From contig JAPHSY010000029.1 in assembly GCA_026196495.1 (NCBI GenBank), positions 1 through 64,000 of the forward strand: 64,000 nucleotides of DNA, written 5' to 3'. Under the pieces are notes generated by a model. That model made no database searches. It was not told the origin of the DNA and saw only the letters and a program-made list of their open reading frames with translations. This document shows positions 1 to 8,213 of this stretch, piece by piece. Each line of letters begins with the position of its first letter. The first letter of the stretch is position 1. Made by a program: the position numbers and the translations under genes. The stretch is from Magnetovibrio sp. (GTDB lineage: Bacteria; Pseudomonadota; Alphaproteobacteria; Rhodospirillales; Magnetovibrionaceae).

Positions 1-726
1 TATCTGACCCTGCCACCGGGTAAGAAGCTCACACCAACAGCCGAAAAACGCCTGACGGTGATGCAGACCCTGGACACCTTGGGCGCAGGGTTCCAACTGG
101 CGTCGCACGATCTGGACATTCGCGGGGCAGGGAACTTGTTGGGCGAAGAACAATCCGGCCACATCCGCGAAGTGGGGGTTGAGCTTTACCAACAAATGCT
201 CGAAGAAGCTGTGGCCGAAGCCAAGACCTTAGCCGAAGGTGGCGAAGTTAGCTTGGGTGATGAAGCCGATTACTCCCCTCAAGTCTCAATTGGCATTCCC
301 GTCCTCATTCCAGATGGTTATGTCAAAGACCTCAACCTGCGTATGGAGCTTTATCGCCGCGTCGCACGCTTGGCTACCGATGAAGAAAGTGAAAGCTTTG
401 CCGCCGAAATGATTGACCGCTTTGGCTCGCTTCCGGGCGAAGTCGAAAACCTGTTGCAAACTGTTTCCATAAAACGCCAATGCCGCAAAGCCCACATTGA
501 CAAAATCGACAGTGGCCCCAAAGGTGCCGTGGTAAGCTTTAGAAACGACCAATTCCCCAACCCCGCAGGTCTGATCACTTACATCACGGACCAAGTTGGT
601 ACGGTAAAACTGCGCCCCGACCACAAACTGGTCATCAAACGCGCCTGGAACAGCGGAGAAGACCGCCTCAAAGGGGTGACGTTATTGGTGAAAACCTTGG
701 CAGAGATTGCTGAGCAGGACGCTTAA
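1..726 (+). CDS. mfd: Transcription-repair coupling factor Mfd, C-terminal part
   Basis: This is the last 241 residues of Mfd, the ATP-driven translocase that removes RNA polymerase stalled at DNA lesions and recruits UvrA. The reading frame is open from base 1, so the gene starts before the window and the internal GTG at 58 is not its start. The motif DIRGAGNLLGEEQSGH belongs to the conserved TRG region after the second RecA-like helicase lobe. The rest matches the regulatory C-terminal (D7) domain of the family. Its stop overlaps by four bases the stop of the convergent oxidoreductase gene. Identification rests on recalled family sequence and is firm. Confidence 0.95.
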   Translation, partial: YLTLPPGKKLTPTAEKRLTVMQTLDTLGAGFQLASHDLDIRGAGNLLGEEQSGHIREVGVELYQQMLEEAVAEAKTLAEGGEVSLGDEADYSPQVSIGIPVLIPDGYVKDLNLRMELYRRVARLATDEESESFAAEMIDRFGSLPGEVENLLQTVSIKRQCRKAHIDKIDSGPKGAVVSFRNDQFPNPAGLITYITDQVGTVKLRPDHKLVIKRAWNSGEDRLKGVTLLVKTLAEIAEQDA

Positions 727-1346
727 GCCGCCGCAGCATCCAGCAACCGCGCGAGAATTTCCGGCGGTTGTGCACCCTGAAGTGCCAATTGTCCATCCAC
801 CATGAAGCACGGTACGCCATTGACCCCATTGCGATGCGCTTTGGAGTTTTGCTCCAGTACCCATTCCACATCCAAGGTGCTGTCGAGATACATATCAAGC
901 GGTCCACCTTCCAGACCGATGGAACGGCCGATTGCGGAAAGCTCTTCCATCTCACCAATGTTGAGACCATCTTGAAAGTAACTACAGAACAAGCGTTCAA
1001 CCACTTGCTCTCCTAAACCATGTTCGCTGGCATAACGCACCAAACGATGAGCATTCACAGTAGAAGGTGTGTGTTCGATGCGATCGAAATTGAACGAAAT
1101 TTCTTCGGATTGCCCCGTTTCCTCCAAAGCTCCCAACAAACGCCGAACACGGGCTTGGGTACCAAATTTGTGCAGCAAATAATCATTACGCTCCATACCT
1201 GTTGGTGGCATCTCCGGATTTAACATGAACGGACGCCACGTGAGGTCCACGCTCAAACTCGAACGCTGGCCCAGGGCACGTTGTAAACGGCGCTTACCAA
1301 TGAAACACCACGGACAGATCGGATCAAAAAAAACGTCTATTTGCAT
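723..1346 (-). CDS. DsbA-family oxidoreductase (FrnE/2-hydroxychromene-carboxylate isomerase-like)
   Basis: The 207-residue protein begins with a thioredoxin-type strand followed by CPWC (Cys11, Cys14), then a long helical insertion and a C-terminal NGVNGVPCFMVDG segment carrying the cis-proline typical of the DsbA/FrnE fold. No signal peptide is visible, so it probably acts in the cytoplasm as a thiol-disulfide oxidoreductase; the substrate is unknown. It converges on mfd with overlapping stops. FrnE-like and HCCA-isomerase-like proteins share this fold, and I favour the FrnE type because both active-site cysteines are present. Confidence 0.85.
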   Translation of the reverse strand: MQIDVFFDPICPWCFIGKRRLQRALGQRSSLSVDLTWRPFMLNPEMPPTGMERNDYLLHKFGTQARVRRLLGALEETGQSEEISFNFDRIEHTPSTVNAHRLVRYASEHGLGEQVVERLFCSYFQDGLNIGEMEELSAIGRSIGLEGGPLDMYLDSTLDVEWVLEQNSKAHRNGVNGVPCFMVDGQLALQGAQPPEILARLLDAAAA

Positions 1347-1421
1347 AGGCCTATTGTTTCATGCTTAAAAGGCTGCGTCGAGTATATGCCGCACGTATCA
1401 GACTTAAGTATTTGAGAACAA

Positions 1422-2033
1422 ATGACCCAAAAGTCACAAAACATAACCCGCGTTGAACACCGTATCGAAGATACAGAGCGCCATACCAAGGCGGGGCATC
1501 GCGGTGGCGTTATATGGCTCACAGGTCTGTCTGGTTCTGGCAAATCAACATTGGCCTTCACCCTTGAAAAGCATCTATTTGACCAAGGTTATCAAGTCTA
1601 TGTACTTGATGGTGACAACATCCGTCATGGATTGTCCGGAAATTTGGGCTTTAGTGAAGAAGATCGACGCGAAAATATTCGACGCGTTGGCGAGGTTGCC
1701 GGATTATTTGCCCGGGCAGGGGTCATTGCCATAGCCGCCTTCATCTCGCCTTATCATGAGGAACGCCAGCTTGCGCGTGGTATTTGTCAGGACAATTTTG
1801 TGGAAGTCTATCTTTCTGCCTCTCTAGAAGTCTGTGAAGGCCGTGACCCCAAAGGGCTATATAAAATGGCGAGACGTGGTCAAATACCCGACTTTACAGG
1901 TATCGATGCGCCATATGAAAAACCCGAACACGCGGATGTTGTCTTAGATACCGGCTCAAGAACTGTCGAAGATTGCACGCAAGAATTAAGTAATCTCATC
2001 AATGATCGGTTCCGATTGCCATCTGTGTCCTAA
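1422..2033 (+). CDS. cysC: Adenylylsulfate kinase
   Basis: APS kinase phosphorylates adenosine 5'-phosphosulfate to PAPS, the activated sulfate used for sulfation or assimilation. The 203-residue protein has a P-loop GLSGSGKST at residues 35-43, DGDNIRHGL and the family signature FTGIDAPYE near residue 160. The start ATG at 1422 fits the usual family length. No cysD or cysN lies next to it in this window, so it is a stand-alone kinase rather than part of a visible sulfate operon; a role in making PAPS for sulfated envelope molecules is possible but is inference. Confidence 0.93.
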   Translation: MTQKSQNITRVEHRIEDTERHTKAGHRGGVIWLTGLSGSGKSTLAFTLEKHLFDQGYQVYVLDGDNIRHGLSGNLGFSEEDRRENIRRVGEVAGLFARAGVIAIAAFISPYHEERQLARGICQDNFVEVYLSASLEVCEGRDPKGLYKMARRGQIPDFTGIDAPYEKPEHADVVLDTGSRTVEDCTQELSNLINDRFRLPSVS

Positions 2034-2198
2034 ATGTGAACAGGTTTCACCATATCAATTCACTGTGATCCGGGCTCAAACCAGCACAACAACCGCGAAA
2101 GAATGTTCAAAATCCGCTAAAATAGGGGCCTTAGAGCGCCAGAACGTGTCTGAACGACTTCAGTCATGAGTGCGCAAATGCGAAGCAGGAGGTTGGTT

Positions 2199-2351
2199 AT
2201 GCAAGCCCCGTTCGTGGACGAATATACATCGCACTTGGTGGGGGCCCCTAAACGGCGGCATTGGCCGTTAATTTTACTGCTCGGTGTCGGCTTTACAGCC
2301 GCAATCGCAGCTGTAGCGTTCATCGTTATGATTTTGTCGATGGTTTACTGA
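2199..2351 (+). CDS. Small single-pass membrane protein, 50 aa, unknown
   Basis: The frame is open from an ATG at 2166, but a perfect AGGAGG at 2187-2192 lies six bases before the ATG at 2199, so I place the start there. The product has a polar N-terminus ending in a KRRHW basic cluster and then one hydrophobic helix of about 25 residues (from about residue 23 to the end). The basic residues before the helix suggest a cytoplasmic N-terminus. I do not recognise a family. It lies between cysC and an alpha/beta-hydrolase-like gene on the same strand. Confidence 0.6.
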   Translation: MQAPFVDEYTSHLVGAPKRRHWPLILLLGVGFTAAIAAVAFIVMILSMVY

Positions 2352-2418
2352 GATATATATCAACACAAAATCAATGTTGTGACTTGGGCTCCTTACAGGG
2401 GCAAGGTATTGTGCGCGT

Positions 2419-3429
2419 ATGACCTTGCCCGTTTCGATTCCTGTTAATCCTGCACTTGAGCGTTCTACGCTCGCAGATGGTCGTGCACGTTTTCGTGAAA
2501 TTGTTGATACGATTATTGCTGAGCGGGGCAAAAACCTGCCCGATGCTCGATCTACTGACGATTTCTTCTACGCTCTACCTGACGAAGATTTAGGTACAAA
2601 CCGCCCCGTAAATCTCCAACAAGATTTGAACGGTGTTCGCATTGTGGTCGTCCCTGGGTATTTGACGGAATGCGTTGCGCCTTTGGTGGATTGCCTCACG
2701 GACGGGCTAGCACACCTAAACGGCCTTGGTGCACGTACTTCGATCGCACAAGTTGCCGGACGTGGCAGCTGTGCCCACAATGCCAATCTGCTGCGCAACC
2801 ATATCCTCGACACGGCACAAACAGACGACAAAGCCACCATTCTCATCCCCATGTCCAAAGGTGCGCCTGACACCTTGGAAATGCTTCAGATGTTCCCGGA
2901 TATGGCAGACCATATTGATGCGATTGTATCGTTGGTCGGTTGCGTTGGGGGATCACCCTTGAAGTATATGGCTCCTGGATGGCTGAAATGGGTTGAACGG
3001 AACCTGCCCATGCCCAACTGTGCCCGACACAATGGGGATGCTGTGGTGAGCTTATCACCCGACACCCGCACCGCATTTCTCAAACAGTTCAATATGCCTG
3101 CCAGCATCAAGACATACAGTATCGGTGCCATTGCACGCGAAGACATGGTCTCAAAAGGACTGATAACGTCATATCGGGCTCTGTGTAAATACGACAACCA
3201 AACGGGACATTTGAATGATGCTCAAATGATGTTTGCGGACCAGTTCCTGCCCAATGCAACGTTTCTGGGGGCTTTGAATTGTGATCACATCGCCACAGCA
3301 ATGCCGGTGAATAGATCACAACACTGGTTCGTCAAACTGGTCGCCCGCCTTGCCATCGACAAAGCAGCCTTTCCCCGCGAAGTCTTGGTCGAAGCCATCA
3401 TTCGACAAGTGCTCGAAGATTTAGATTAA
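2419..3429 (+). CDS. Alpha/beta-hydrolase-like protein, unknown substrate
   Basis: The 336-residue protein has no signal peptide. Features consistent with an alpha/beta hydrolase are a strand-loop VVVPGYLTE near residue 80, a nucleophile-elbow-like PMSKGA near residue 145 (Ser as candidate nucleophile, one Gly of GxSxG missing) and a late conserved histidine in NCDHIATAMP near residue 293. The catalytic triad assignment is inference. It converges on the following chemoreceptor gene with six bases between stops. It could instead be a non-catalytic relative of the fold. Confidence 0.6.
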   Translation: MTLPVSIPVNPALERSTLADGRARFREIVDTIIAERGKNLPDARSTDDFFYALPDEDLGTNRPVNLQQDLNGVRIVVVPGYLTECVAPLVDCLTDGLAHLNGLGARTSIAQVAGRGSCAHNANLLRNHILDTAQTDDKATILIPMSKGAPDTLEMLQMFPDMADHIDAIVSLVGCVGGSPLKYMAPGWLKWVERNLPMPNCARHNGDAVVSLSPDTRTAFLKQFNMPASIKTYSIGAIAREDMVSKGLITSYRALCKYDNQTGHLNDAQMMFADQFLPNATFLGALNCDHIATAMPVNRSQHWFVKLVARLAIDKAAFPREVLVEAIIRQVLEDLD

Positions 3430-3435
3430 CTCAGT

Positions 3436-4773
3436 TTATTTTGAAGCAATCAGCTCATCAAGCAAACGCAGAACTTCTTTCGAAGGCTCATCAACCAAAT
3501 CAATTTCAGCCAAAGCACCTTCAAGATCATGGTTTTGGTATTTGCGTGCAGCTTCAATACCGTGATCGTGAACCAAGGAATGGGGGCGTTCCAGTGCTGC
3601 AAACGCAGGATGGTTGAGAATGGCCGGGTCCGTAACACCGCCAACCCATTTGCCCAAACGACAGGACGTGTGGCTCGCCAACTCATCAGGATTCAAAGTA
3701 GTGCGTCCAATGACCATTTCAGCCAGTTTCTTCTTCCAAATCACATGGTCAGATTTGGCGCGTAGGATGGTGGAATTGGGCACCTGCATGGACATCACAT
3801 CATCCATATTTGCCGTGATACCTACGTCTGCCTTATCCATTGCATCAACCACCACATCAATTGATTCAACGTTCTTGCTCGCCATTTGCGCGATTACAGA
3901 AATACCTTGGCTAACTTCATTTGATGCCTCGGTTTGCTGAGCCAAAACATTGGCAATTTCACCCATTCGCATTGTGACATCCGTGATTTTGACTGAGATT
4001 GTATCCATCTCATTGCCTGTGGTCTGAATGACTTCGCGACCTTCGGCAACAGCTTTGGCACCATCTTCCATGGATGACACAATAATGTTCATTTCACTGC
4101 GTAGGTTATCGATCCGGCTGGTAATTTCATCAGTTACATGTGACGTTTGATTGGCGAGGTTCTTCACCTCACTCGCCACAACGGCAAAACCTTTACCAGC
4201 ATCACCGGCACGGGCTGCCTCAATCGTTGCATTCAAGGCCAACAAGTTGGTTTGCTTGGCAATAGCATCAATTTCACCAACCATATCACTGATTTGTGAG
4301 GCTGCTTCTTGAAGGCTATCGACCTTTGCAGCCGCGTCTTCGACCGCGCTGGCAATACTCTCCATGGTGGTAACAGAACGTTCTGCTGCTGACTTACCCG
4401 CAGATGCCGCTTGATGGGCTTCTTCAGCCTCAGCCGCAGCAGCGTCAGAATTGTTGGCAATGTCTTTCACCGTTGCCACCATTTCTTCAGTCGCCGCAGC
4501 AATAGATTGGGTACGGTGATCAACTTCACGGATATCTCGGGTCATAGAGGCCGCGGCAATTACAGCATCGTTCAAGGCAACAGAAACGCTTACCATGCGT
4601 TCCAAGGACCGACCACCAAAGCCCATCATCTTGTCTGCAACTTGACGCACCATCTGGCCAATACGTGAAGTGCCATCCGGCACCTCAATGAATTCACCAT
4701 TTTCAAGTTGTAACAACGCACCTTCGATATCTTCATCGATATCTGAAAGTCCAGGTTCTAGCTGTTGGTCCAT
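3436..4773 (-). CDS. Soluble methyl-accepting chemotaxis protein with C-terminal CZB zinc-binding domain
   Basis: The 445-residue protein has no transmembrane segment. After a short acidic N-terminus it has a coiled-coil signalling region with the chemoreceptor hairpin tip, recognisable by [20 protein letters not shown], which contacts CheA and CheW. The last 104 residues match the chemoreceptor zinc-binding domain, with candidate ligands His343 (in DHVIWKKKL), Cys371 (in CRLGKW), His398 and His402. CZB receptors in other bacteria respond to zinc or to oxidation of the zinc-bound cysteine. GAGGGG upstream of ATG 4773 supports the start. Confidence 0.93.
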   Translation of the reverse strand: MDQQLEPGLSDIDEDIEGALLQLENGEFIEVPDGTSRIGQMVRQVADKMMGFGGRSLERMVSVSVALNDAVIAAASMTRDIREVDHRTQSIAAATEEMVATVKDIANNSDAAAAEAEEAHQAASAGKSAAERSVTTMESIASAVEDAAAKVDSLQEAASQISDMVGEIDAIAKQTNLLALNATIEAARAGDAGKGFAVVASEVKNLANQTSHVTDEITSRIDNLRSEMNIIVSSMEDGAKAVAEGREVIQTTGNEMDTISVKITDVTMRMGEIANVLAQQTEASNEVSQGISVIAQMASKNVESIDVVVDAMDKADVGITANMDDVMSMQVPNSTILRAKSDHVIWKKKLAEMVIGRTTLNPDELASHTSCRLGKWVGGVTDPAILNHPAFAALERPHSLVHDHGIEAARKYQNHDLEGALAEIDLVDEPSKEVLRLLDELIASK

Positions 4774-4969
4774 ATTAATCGCCCCTCACACTTCTAATTG
4801 CGCCCCCACAAAAGATTCTCAAATGAATATAAAAGATACCCCCATTAAAATATACATCCATAATTGTAAAAACGTATCCGATATACATGTTGACGAGCAT
4901 CAACCCAATTGAAAGATTAATCCCTCTTGCCCGATGGCTTTTGGGGTGTTATCAGGTGCCCTCGACTGA

Positions 4970-5059
4970 GGAGAGGTGGCAGAGTGGTCGAATGCGGCGG
5001 TCTTGAAAACCGTTGAGCCTTTGCGGGTTCCGTGGGTTCGAATCCCACCCTCTCCGCCA
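4970..5059 (+). tRNA. tRNA-Ser (anticodon TGA)
   Basis: A 90-base tRNA with acceptor arm GGAGAGG (4970-4976) pairing CCTCTCC (5049-5055), discriminator G5056 and encoded CCA at 5057-5059. The anticodon TGA lies at 5004-5006 within a CTTGAAA loop. A long variable arm, as expected for serine tRNAs, follows, and the T-loop GGTTCGAATCC is intact. Confidence 0.97.
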
Positions 5060-5063
5060 AAAT

Positions 5064-5094
5064 AAAAAGGGTTCCTTATGGGAGCCCTTTTTAT
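5064..5094 (+). terminator. Rho-independent terminator after tRNA-Ser
   Basis: Arms AAAAAGGG (5064-5071) and CCCTTTTT (5085-5092) extend inward through TTCC and GGGAG into a stem of about twelve pairs. The T-run lies on the plus side, right after the tRNA. Confidence 0.85.
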
Positions 5095-5213
5095 TTTGAG
5101 GGAAAGATTAATTTCCACGCACAGCACAAAGTCTGAAGAGTCTCAAGGTTTTGAGTAGATTTTCTCCATTATTTTCACAAATATAAGATACCAACTGACT
5201 TAGGGCTCTAAGC

Positions 5214-5759
5214 ATGCGCAAATTTTTCATCATGGTAATCTTGGCTCTTGCATGCTTTATGCCGCAAACCTATGCACAAATCACCATGCCCAAACCACTA
5301 TATGAGCCCACCGTGGGTTTTGTTGAAAATGACTTTAGGTGGTCAATGGAAAAGGGCTCTGGTGTGATCGCCGGTAAGGCCCAAATGAAAGCCCAAGGCG
5401 GCTTTATCCAAACAGCAGAGGGTGAGGAGGTGATTTTAGTCGCACGTACGCCCTACACCGACGAAATTGTCAAAGCCACCCGCATGGATGGCTTTTTTGA
5501 TAAATACGACAACGTCAGAAAACACCCAGATTACAACCACTATCGCCGGGTTCAAACTGCTGTTAATGGCGGTCAATTTCGATTTGAAAATTTACCCGCA
5601 GGGGAGTGGTATATAGCCACTCGTGTAATTTGGTATACCCGAGACCAATATGGAAAAGTATCGCTTCACGGTGGTTTGGTTTGGGGACTCATCGACTTAA
5701 AAGACGGTGAAACCCGTGAAAACCTTGTGCTCAACAGCACTTCAGAAATAGCCCGCTAA
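5214..5759 (+). CDS. Secreted protein with carboxypeptidase-regulatory-like beta fold, unknown
   Basis: The 181-residue protein has an N-terminal signal peptide (MRKFFIMVILALACFMPQTYAQ). The mature part has a segment GGQFRFENLPAGEWYI near residues 122-137, the pattern of a carnitine/carboxypeptidase-regulatory-like beta-sandwich in which a variable is turned into a 'fenLpaG.Y' strand. Such domains usually serve as small structural or binding modules in the periplasm or outer envelope. No enzyme motif is visible. It is a single gene downstream of the tRNA-Ser terminator. Confidence 0.7.
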   Translation: MRKFFIMVILALACFMPQTYAQITMPKPLYEPTVGFVENDFRWSMEKGSGVIAGKAQMKAQGGFIQTAEGEEVILVARTPYTDEIVKATRMDGFFDKYDNVRKHPDYNHYRRVQTAVNGGQFRFENLPAGEWYIATRVIWYTRDQYGKVSLHGGLVWGLIDLKDGETRENLVLNSTSEIAR

Positions 5760-5857
5760 GTTTCCTTGAACCTCGACAGCCCAACCCCTAAATGTTCAAT
5801 CATGGATCAGATGCTCTTAAAACAAGACTGACTTCAACAGTCGGAGGAGAAAACACC

Positions 5858-5974
5858 ATGATGTACCACTGCATAGGCCGTGCCCGCGCACGTAAAATGC
5901 TCTTTATTCGTCAGCTCCTTTTCAGTGGGTTTGCTATCGTCATGTTGACCACAGCCATCACACTCGTCAGCTAA
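5858..5974 (+). CDS. Very small membrane protein, 38 aa, unknown
   Basis: The frame is open from 5792, but GGAGG at 5843-5847 sits ten bases before ATG 5858, which starts a 38-residue product with a basic stretch (residues 8-14, RARARKM) and one C-terminal hydrophobic helix. It ends four bases before the stop position of the decayed duplicate on the other strand. No family recognised; the strong ribosome site is the main evidence. Confidence 0.45.
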   Translation: MMYHCIGRARARKMLFIRQLLFSGFAIVMLTTAITLVS

Positions 5975-5977
5975 GCT

Positions 5978-6126
5978 CTAGCGCCACAAATTAAACGCGA
6001 CACGGACTGTTTTGTTGAACAGCTCTGAAATGCGGAACACATCATCGGTGGCTTGTTCCAGTTTTTGAGCATAATCCTCATCAACTGGTGCGTTGCGTAG
6101 GTCTTCACCACTCGCCCTTGGGCCGA
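5978..6126 (-). pseudogene. Decayed partial copy of the gene at 6589-6945
   Basis: Bases 5982-6106 match 6593-6717 with only three mismatches. The copy then skips 70 bases present in the intact gene (6718-6787) and resumes at 6107 with the sequence found from 6788 for about 20 more bases. The deleted block ends in TTC, as does the sequence just before it, so it looks like slippage between short repeats. Seventy is not a multiple of three, so the frame is broken upstream of the deletion point, and nothing like the original N-terminus follows. The C-terminal codons (stop CTA/TAG at 5978-5980) are still in frame. Confidence 0.9.
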
Positions 6127-6235
6127 TGTCACAGAATTACACAATAGCCCCCTACACAACTCCTATTGGGTTGCCTAGCTCTATCACTTACAATTAAAGA
6201 GAAGTGCATAGTTAACTGTATTAAGGATTAACGTT

Positions 6236-6592
6236 TTGAACAAACCTATTACTATCGGTCTGTGTGGAGTGGCCCTGTCCCTAGTCGGATGCCAGTCGGC
6301 AACTCCAATTGATAGCTCTGAGGCCACTTTGGTAAAACGCATTTTGGTAGACCACTGTGGTAGCCCCAATGAAATCGTCAAACAACCAGATTACGCCTCA
6401 AAAAAAATGGATATATCCAATGCTACTGTCTACGCCATTTCAGACCAACCTGATGGTTGGAAATCTGGTAGTGTGAAGATTATGGGGGGGAATGCCACTA
6501 TCTATTTCAATCCTAAAACGAAGCAATTTTTCTGTGGTAAAAAGAACTGGCGCAAATTCCGCGAAGCGGACAAAACAACAGACGAAAATTAA
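6236..6592 (+). CDS. Small lipoprotein with conserved Cys pair, unknown (paralogue of 26395-27042)
   Basis: A 118-residue lipoprotein: TTG start at 6236 with AAGGA at 6223-6227, then a signal with lipobox LVGC. The mature domain carries HC...FFCGKKNWRK, and shares with the lipoprotein at 26395 the sequence pattern 'HC / K(I/M)D.S / dgdW / YFN..T..(F/Y).CG..NWR', so the two are paralogues. The two conserved cysteines may form a disulfide in the periplasm. Its stop overlaps the stop of the convergent gene by two bases. Function unknown. Confidence 0.75.
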   Translation: MNKPITIGLCGVALSLVGCQSATPIDSSEATLVKRILVDHCGSPNEIVKQPDYASKKMDISNATVYAISDQPDGWKSGSVKIMGGNATIYFNPKTKQFFCGKKNWRKFREADKTTDEN

Positions 6593-6945
6593 CGCCACAA
6601 ATTAAACGCGGCACGGACTGTTTTGTTGAACAGCTCTGAAATGCGGAACACATCATCTGTGGCTTGTTCCAGTTTTTGAGCATAATCCTCATCAACAGGT
6701 GCGTTGCGTAGGTCTTCTGCTAAGCTTTCCCCACGGGCCAAATTCACAACTTTTGAGCCACCCTCGGATAGGGTTACCGTATCGTTCACCACCCGCCCTT
6801 GGGCCGAGGAGGGATCGTCTTTTGATGTAGACTGGTCAGCGTTATCCGTCACAGATACAGACGCAGCAGAACGACCTGCAGCTTGATTGAACGCGTCACG
6901 GGCCGTGTAGGCCTGGGCGCTTGCTTGGGTATCTATGCTTGCCAT
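6589..6945 (-). CDS. Conserved-looking protein of unknown function, 118 aa
   Basis: The protein has a low-complexity Ala/Ser/Gln N-terminal half, then a segment DTVTLSEGGSKVVNLARGES and a helical C-terminal 45 residues ending in FNLWR. No signal peptide or membrane segment. The C-terminal half is duplicated in the decayed copy at 5978-6126, which shows that part of the locus was copied in tandem. The 'VTLSEGG.KVVNLA' pattern recalls small alphaproteobacterial proteins with a short helical motif near motility genes, but I cannot name a family. Confidence 0.6.
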   Translation of the reverse strand: MASIDTQASAQAYTARDAFNQAAGRSAASVSVTDNADQSTSKDDPSSAQGRVVNDTVTLSEGGSKVVNLARGESLAEDLRNAPVDEDYAQKLEQATDDVFRISELFNKTVRAAFNLWR

Positions 6946-6980
6946 AACGCTAACACTTTATCACAAAAAATTATTATGCG

Positions 6981-8213
6981 CTAACTGGCAATTTTATTTG
7001 GGACATTCGCATCATCATCGTTTGCACTGCTATCACCCAAAACTTCCGCCAACGAAGTACGAGACAGTTGCCCTTGTAGCTCACCGTCCTCATCCACAAC
7101 GGGGAGAGGATATTCGGTGTCCAAAGTTTCAGGCAGCACTTCTTCCAACAAGGAATCCGGTGAAATAGAAGGTATGTCTTCACACACCTTTTCACACATA
7201 GCATTCGATGCATCTTCTTTGGCTGCGTTTTCCAGAGTTTCTTGAAGCACCACCCCTTGATAGCCATCATCATTGATGTAGTAACCATACTCTTGGTCAA
7301 CGGAACTTTTCTTCATTTGCTCCAACGCCTCACCAATGGTTGCGGCTGTGATACGACAAGCAGGAGGCTTCATCACCGTTTCCACAGTTAACGCCCGGGC
7401 TCGGTTGACGTCTTTGACGAAAGCTTCCACATAGTCCGTAGCAGGATTGAGTAAAATATCTTCCGGCACACCTTCTTGGACCAATTCACCGTCTTTCAAG
7501 ATGGCAATACGATCACCCAATCGCAGGGCTTCATCCAAATCATGGGTGATGAAGATAATGGTTTTGTGCAAACGTTCCTGCAATTCGATCAACTGGTCTT
7601 GCATTTCACTGCGGATCAGGGGGTCAAGGGCCGAAAAAGCTTCGTCCATCAACAAGATTTCAGCATCGGTGCACAATGCCCGTGCCAAGCCGACACGTTG
7701 TTGTTGCCCACCGGAAAGCTGGGCTGGATATTGGTCTTCGTATCCTGCTAACCCCACAGTTTCCAGCCAATCTTTCGCCTTAGCTGTGCGGGTATCCTTA
7801 TCAACACCCTGAACGGTCAAGCCATAGGCCACATTCTCAATCACCGTTCGATGCGGCATTAGGCCAAAGCGCTGAAACACCATAGACATTTTGTGACGGC
7901 GAAACTGTTCCAGCTGTTTGGCGGACAATTCCATAACGTCGGTACCTTCGACCTCAATCGTTCCCTCTGTTGGGTCAATTAAACGATTAAAATGACGGAT
8001 CAAGGTGGATTTGCCTGATCCAGAAAGTCCCATGATGACAAAAATTTCACCTTTGCGAATGGTCAAGTTAATGTCACGCAAACCAACGGCATGGCCCGTT
8101 GACGCCAAAATATCATCTTTGCTTTCGCCCGCGTGTACCCGGTCCATAACCGTTTCAGGTGAATCGCCAAAGACTTTGGACAAGCCTTCAATCTTAATCA
8201 AAGTCTCAACCAT
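6981..8213 (-). CDS. proV: Glycine betaine/proline ABC transporter, ATP-binding protein
   Basis: ATPase of an osmoprotectant importer. The first in-frame start (8303) lies inside the permease gene; ATG 8213 ([16 protein letters not shown]) is the real start and overlaps the proW stop by eight bases. The 410-residue protein has Walker [10 protein letters not shown], signature LSGGQQQR, Walker [13 protein letters not shown] and two C-terminal CBS-like units (from about residue 285), the module that senses ionic strength in this family. Third gene of proX-proW-proV. Confidence 0.94.
   Translation of the reverse strand: MVETLIKIEGLSKVFGDSPETVMDRVHAGESKDDILASTGHAVGLRDINLTIRKGEIFVIMGLSGSGKSTLIRHFNRLIDPTEGTIEVEGTDVMELSAKQLEQFRRHKMSMVFQRFGLMPHRTVIENVAYGLTVQGVDKDTRTAKAKDWLETVGLAGYEDQYPAQLSGGQQQRVGLARALCTDAEILLMDEAFSALDPLIRSEMQDQLIELQERLHKTIIFITHDLDEALRLGDRIAILKDGELVQEGVPEDILLNPATDYVEAFVKDVNRARALTVETVMKPPACRITAATIGEALEQMKKSSVDQEYGYYINDDGYQGVVLQETLENAAKEDASNAMCEKVCEDIPSISPDSLLEEVLPETLDTEYPLPVVDEDGELQGQLSRTSLAEVLGDSSANDDDANVPNKIAS

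Noticed and set aside
4900-5127. 75-residue minus-strand ORF
   Set aside because: It is the reverse of tRNA-Ser and its flanks; its GGEGGIRTHGTRKG... text is the well-known false translation of serine tRNA genes.
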